DNA of 64,000 nt, taken from positions 392,093 through 456,092 of the forward strand of contig NZ_JAESWA010000023.1 of assembly GCF_016765615.1 (NCBI RefSeq), written 5' to 3'. Of this stretch, positions 61,242 to 64,000 are shown piece by piece; within the stretch, counting starts at the first letter, position 1; each line of letters begins with the position of its first letter. This DNA comes from Clostridium paridis (GTDB taxonomy: Bacteria > Bacillota > Clostridia > Clostridiales > Clostridiaceae). Position numbers and translations under genes: made by a program. A model generated the notes under the pieces. The model ran no database searches and was not told the origin of the DNA. It saw only the letters and a program-made list of their open reading frames with translations.

Positions 61242-61517
61242 ATGAAATATGAAAAAGCACAAAATATACTGCCGCACGGTATAATTGAATTAATACAAAA
61301 GTATATGGATGGCGGATATATCTATATACCTAGAAAAGATGAAAACAAAAGATCCTGGGGAGAAAATACTGAAACTAAGAGCTATCTTAAAGAAAGAGAT
61401 AGAGAAATTTTTAATAAGTATTCCGCTGGAATATCAGTTAAATGCTTAGCTGAAGAGTATTTCTTAACAGAAGGAAGTATAAGAAGAATTATAAGGAATC
61501 AAAAAATATATGATTAA
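61242..61517 (+). CDS. CD3324-family protein
   Basis: A 91-residue protein of the CD3324 family: MKYEKAQNILPHGIIELIQK, then YIYIPRKDENKRSWGENT and a C-terminal helix-turn-helix (IFNKYSAGISVKCLAEEYF, then TEGSIRRII) related to the Mor activator fold. It is probably a small DNA-binding protein. It lies between a structured leader and a YkpA-type ABC-F gene and could act with it. The ribosome binding site AGGGGCGA is 8 bases upstream. Confidence 0.82.
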   Translation: MKYEKAQNILPHGIIELIQKYMDGGYIYIPRKDENKRSWGENTETKSYLKERDREIFNKYSAGISVKCLAEEYFLTEGSIRRIIRNQKIYD

Positions 61518-61525
61518 AAAATACA

Positions 61526-61564
61526 ATGCAAAAATCATATTACATCTCATGGTCCAACTCTTAG
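61526..61564 (+). CDS. Possible 12-residue micro-ORF before the ABC-F gene
   Basis: ATG CAA AAA... to TAG encodes MQKSYYISWSNS. Its stop codon is the end of the 5' arm (61552-61564) of the next hairpin. It has no ribosome binding site and starts 9 bases after the CD3324 stop, so translation would need coupling. Low confidence. Confidence 0.2.
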   Translation: MQKSYYISWSNS

Positions 61565-61586
61565 TTGAGACGTCTAAGAGTTGGAC
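61552..61586 (+). promoter_or_regulatory. Strong hairpin without T-run
   Basis: GTCCAACTCTTAG and CTAAGAGTTGGAC form a 13-bp perfect stem with a 9-base loop. No T-run follows. It lies between the CD3324 stop and the terminator, so it may be an RNA processing or anti-terminator element. Confidence 0.6.
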
Positions 61587-61616
61587 AGTGACATGTAAAT
61601 TCTTTAATGCATTATA

Positions 61617-61669
61617 TTTAAGGCATATTTTTCACAGTTAATACTATGAAAAATATGCCTTAAATTTTT
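61617..61669 (+). terminator. Strong intrinsic terminator before the ABC-F gene
   Basis: TTTAAGGCATATTTTTCA (61617-61634) and TGAAAAATATGCCTTAAA (61647-61664) form an 18-bp perfect stem followed by TTTTT. It ends the CD3324 transcript and could also attenuate ABC-F transcription. Confidence 0.9.
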
Positions 61670-61777
61670 ATATATAATCTTAAGCGGTTATAAATAAAGC
61701 AGATTTATTTATGAACTATGTCTTCATGCATGGATGGTGTTACATTTATTATAGGAACACAGGGAGGTGGATAACTT

Positions 61778-63328
61778 ATGAGTATTCTTACCATTGAAAA
61801 CATGAGTCATTCATTTGGAGACAGAATATTATTTAGAAAAGTATCCTTTAGATTATTAAAAGGTGAACACATTGGGCTTATTGGAGCTAACGGCGAGGGA
61901 AAATCAACTTTCATGAAAATAATCACCAATCAAATTTTAGCTGATGAAGGTGAAATTGAGTGGAATAGTAAATATAGCATTGGTTATATGGATCAACAGG
62001 TTGACTTAAAGGAGGGGGTTACTGCATTAAATTTTCTTAAAGAGGCATTTAAAGATTTATATCATATAGAAAATAAAATTAATGATTTATATAGTAAGCT
62101 TGGGGAGCTTAATGAAGAGGAAATGAATAAAGCCTTAAATAGGATTGCAGTAATGCAGGAATCTTTAGATAAGAATGATTTTTATAGTATTAATTCAAGG
62201 ATTCAAGCAACCTCCTCAGGTCTTGGAATTAAAGAACTTTTAGATAGAGATGTTTCAGCCTTAAGCGGGGGACAGAGGACCAAAGTTTTACTAGCAAAAC
62301 TACTTTTAGAGAAGCCAGATATTCTACTTTTAGACGAGCCAACCAATCACTTAGATGAAGAGCATATAGAATGGCTTAAAAGTTTTTTAATAAGCTATCA
62401 AAATGCATTTATATTAATATCTCATGATAATAGCTTTTTAAATAGTGTAGTTAATGTAGTCTATCACCTTGAGCATAAGGTTTTAACTAGATACCAAGGA
62501 AACTATGATTATTTTGTTAGGCTTTATGATATAAGAAAAGAGCAGAGGCTAATTGAATATAAGGAGCAACAAACTGAAATAGCAAAGCTTGAAGATTATA
62601 TAAGAAAGAATAAAGTAAGAACAGCAACTGCAAAACAAGCAAAGTCAAGGGAGAAAAAGCTTAATAAGATTGAAAGAATAGAAATTAAAAAGGAAATTAT
62701 AAAACCAAAGTTTAATTTTAAAAGCACAAATATGCCAGAAAGCACTGTCTTTAAGGCAAGAGATTTAATTATTGGCTATAATAAACCACTAAGTAAACCT
62801 CTAAATCTAAAGATGAAAAGAGGGCAAAAGATTGCAATAATAGGGGCTAATGGTTTGGGAAAGACTACACTTTTAAAAACCTTATTAGGATTGCAAAAGC
62901 CTATAAATGGGGAAATAGACTTAAGCTATTATAAAAAGATAGGATATTTTGAGCAGGAGCTTATAGAAGATAATTCTAACTCAGTTTTATATGATGTATG
63001 GAATACTTTCCCTGATTTAACTCAAACAGAGGTAAGAACTAATCTTGCTAGGTGTGGACTTACAAGGCAGCATATTGATAGCCCTATTAATATATTAAGT
63101 GGAGGAGAGCAGGCTAAAGTTAGACTATGTAAGTTAATCAATGAGCCTAGTAATGTTTTAGTTTTAGATGAACCTACCAATCACTTAGATATTTATGCAA
63201 AGGATGAACTTAAGCGTGCATTAAAAGAATATGAAGGCAGCATAATATTAGTATGCCATGAGCCAGAGTTTTATAAGGATATTGCAACAGATATATGGAA
63301 CTGTGAAGATTGGGTATTTAGTAATTAG
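61778..63328 (+). CDS. ABC-F ATPase, YkpA-like
   Basis: A 516-residue soluble protein with two ATPase domains: Walker A GANGEGKST (about 36-44) and GANGLGKTT (about 354-362), signatures LSGGQ and LSGGE, and DEPTNHLD in both halves. The inter-domain linker (about 235-310) is basic and helical. It matches the YkpA/YbiT group that acts on the ribosome E-site rather than the drug-resistance group, but this split is by eye. There is no transmembrane domain. GGGAGGTGG precedes the ATG. Confidence 0.92.
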   Translation: MSILTIENMSHSFGDRILFRKVSFRLLKGEHIGLIGANGEGKSTFMKIITNQILADEGEIEWNSKYSIGYMDQQVDLKEGVTALNFLKEAFKDLYHIENKINDLYSKLGELNEEEMNKALNRIAVMQESLDKNDFYSINSRIQATSSGLGIKELLDRDVSALSGGQRTKVLLAKLLLEKPDILLLDEPTNHLDEEHIEWLKSFLISYQNAFILISHDNSFLNSVVNVVYHLEHKVLTRYQGNYDYFVRLYDIRKEQRLIEYKEQQTEIAKLEDYIRKNKVRTATAKQAKSREKKLNKIERIEIKKEIIKPKFNFKSTNMPESTVFKARDLIIGYNKPLSKPLNLKMKRGQKIAIIGANGLGKTTLLKTLLGLQKPINGEIDLSYYKKIGYFEQELIEDNSNSVLYDVWNTFPDLTQTEVRTNLARCGLTRQHIDSPINILSGGEQAKVRLCKLINEPSNVLVLDEPTNHLDIYAKDELKRALKEYEGSIILVCHEPEFYKDIATDIWNCEDWVFSN

Positions 63329-63435
63329 TGATAATATGCAGAAAATCCTTGTAAATAAGCTATGTTTTAAAGGTCAAACCATTTGTAAAATAAAATCATA
63401 AATAAGCAGAAGCTTATACAAATGGAGGGGTTAAA

Positions 63436-64000
63436 ATGAAAAAAGGTATTAAGAGATGGAAAGTATTCTTTTTAAGTTTAGTTGTATCCATAGGAATGAT
63501 GGGTATGGCGGCATTTGCAGCTGACGCAAATAAGAATACAGGGAAAAAGCATGCTTCTATTGAATGGAGTGGACATTCCTGTTTTACAATTACTAATGAG
63601 AAAGGAACTAAGGTTGTAACAGATCCATTTCCAGATGGTATTGGATACAAGGTTCCTGAATTATATGCTGACATAGCAACAGTTAGCCATGATCACTTTG
63701 ACCATAATAACCTAGCTGCAATTAAAAGTAATTTTACAGCAGTAAGAGAGCGTGGACAGTTTAATGTTGATGGTATAAAAATTAAAGGAACAAAAACTTA
63801 TCATGATACTGAATTAGGAGCTTTAAGGGGAGAAAATACAGTATACACCTATGATATTGATGGCGTTAATGTATGTCATTTAGGTGATTTAGGACATGAA
63901 TTAACAAAAGATCAACTTAAAAGTATAGGTAAAGTAGATATATTAATAATTCCAGTAGGAGGCTTATATACAATTGATCCAGAGGTAGCAGCTAAAGTTG
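63436..64000 (+). CDS. Secreted MBL-fold hydrolase (UlaG-like), cut by window edge
   Basis: The first 188 codons are present and open to the end of the window. An N-terminal signal peptide (about 1-28, ending AAFAA) precedes SIEWSGHSCFTIT, then the metal motif HDHFDH (about 80-85) and HLGDLGH (about 149-155), as in the UlaG/YtnP-like L-ascorbate lactonase group. Secretion of such a hydrolase is common in clostridia; its substrate is unknown. The ribosome binding site is GGAGGGG. Confidence 0.85.
   Translation, partial: MKKGIKRWKVFFLSLVVSIGMMGMAAFAADANKNTGKKHASIEWSGHSCFTITNEKGTKVVTDPFPDGIGYKVPELYADIATVSHDHFDHNNLAAIKSNFTAVRERGQFNVDGIKIKGTKTYHDTELGALRGENTVYTYDIDGVNVCHLGDLGHELTKDQLKSIGKVDILIIPVGGLYTIDPEVAAKV

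Overview
The window is AT-rich, densely coded DNA from a low-GC Firmicute, almost certainly a Clostridium (cluster I type). The evidence is strong purine-rich ribosome binding sites, frequent TTG/GTG starts, a clostridial thiS-thiF-thiG-thiH-thiE operon, ferredoxin-type aldo/keto reductases, a CD3324-family protein, and intergenic hairpins followed by T-runs. No rRNA, tRNA, CRISPR array, transposase or prophage module was seen, so this reads as ordinary chromosome with accessory islands.

Layout. (1) 1-3.14 kb, minus strand: thiazole branch of thiamine synthesis, led by a promoter and a hairpin that looks like the terminator-embedded HMP-PP (thiS-motif) riboswitch. (2) 3.2-9.6 kb: a MerR regulator broken by an in-frame amber codon next to a MerR-type promoter and a CPBP membrane protease, then small housekeeping or stress genes (Nudix, QueG-like Fe-S protein, YciI, MaoC-like hot-dog protein, HAD phosphatase) and a DUF2087/GIY-YIG-like regulator. 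(3) 9.7-15.2 kb: serine acetyltransferase, a MerR/SDR divergent pair with a classic 19-bp-spaced MerR promoter, and a glyoxalase I / MBL hydrolase / aldo-keto reductase group suggesting reactive-carbonyl detoxification. (4) 15.4-19.3 kb: a soluble multi-PAS histidine kinase and a REC-GGDEF diguanylate cyclase. (5) 19.3-25.4 kb: LysR, flavin reductase and siroheme nitrite/sulfite reductase, plus a ferric-reductase-like flavoprotein. (6) 25.5-29.4 kb: an SseB-domain protein, unknown proteins, a Beta-family protein and an RMD1/DUF155 protein.

(7) 29.5-38.7 kb: a LacI-controlled ABC sugar importer and two tandem GH65 disaccharide phosphorylases, with promoter, operator and two intercistronic hairpins. 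(8) 39.0-43.7 kb: malic enzyme, a KdgT-family permease and a CitA/DcuS-type two-component system, read here as a malate or related organic-acid uptake and decarboxylation module. (9) 43.9-51.1 kb: small accessory genes (Nudix, GNAT, MBL, AraC, hydrolases), including a hydrolase whose first 11 codons match those of a TfoX-C-like gene 6 kb away.

(10) 51.1-57.2 kb holds the most unusual locus: two WYL regulators and a transmembrane Ser/Thr kinase with an N-terminal HEPN-like domain (RNxxxH), translationally coupled, then a methionine-rich acidic protein, a 91-aa unknown and a SLAP-like lipoprotein. (11) 57.2-64 kb: a zinc-ribbon protein, an unsecreted sialidase-fold protein, MetY, then a CD3324 gene whose leader holds a 12-codon peptide and two competing hairpins, followed by a YkpA-type ABC-F ATPase and a truncated secreted MBL hydrolase.

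All functional statements are from reading the sequence and family knowledge; no database search was run.
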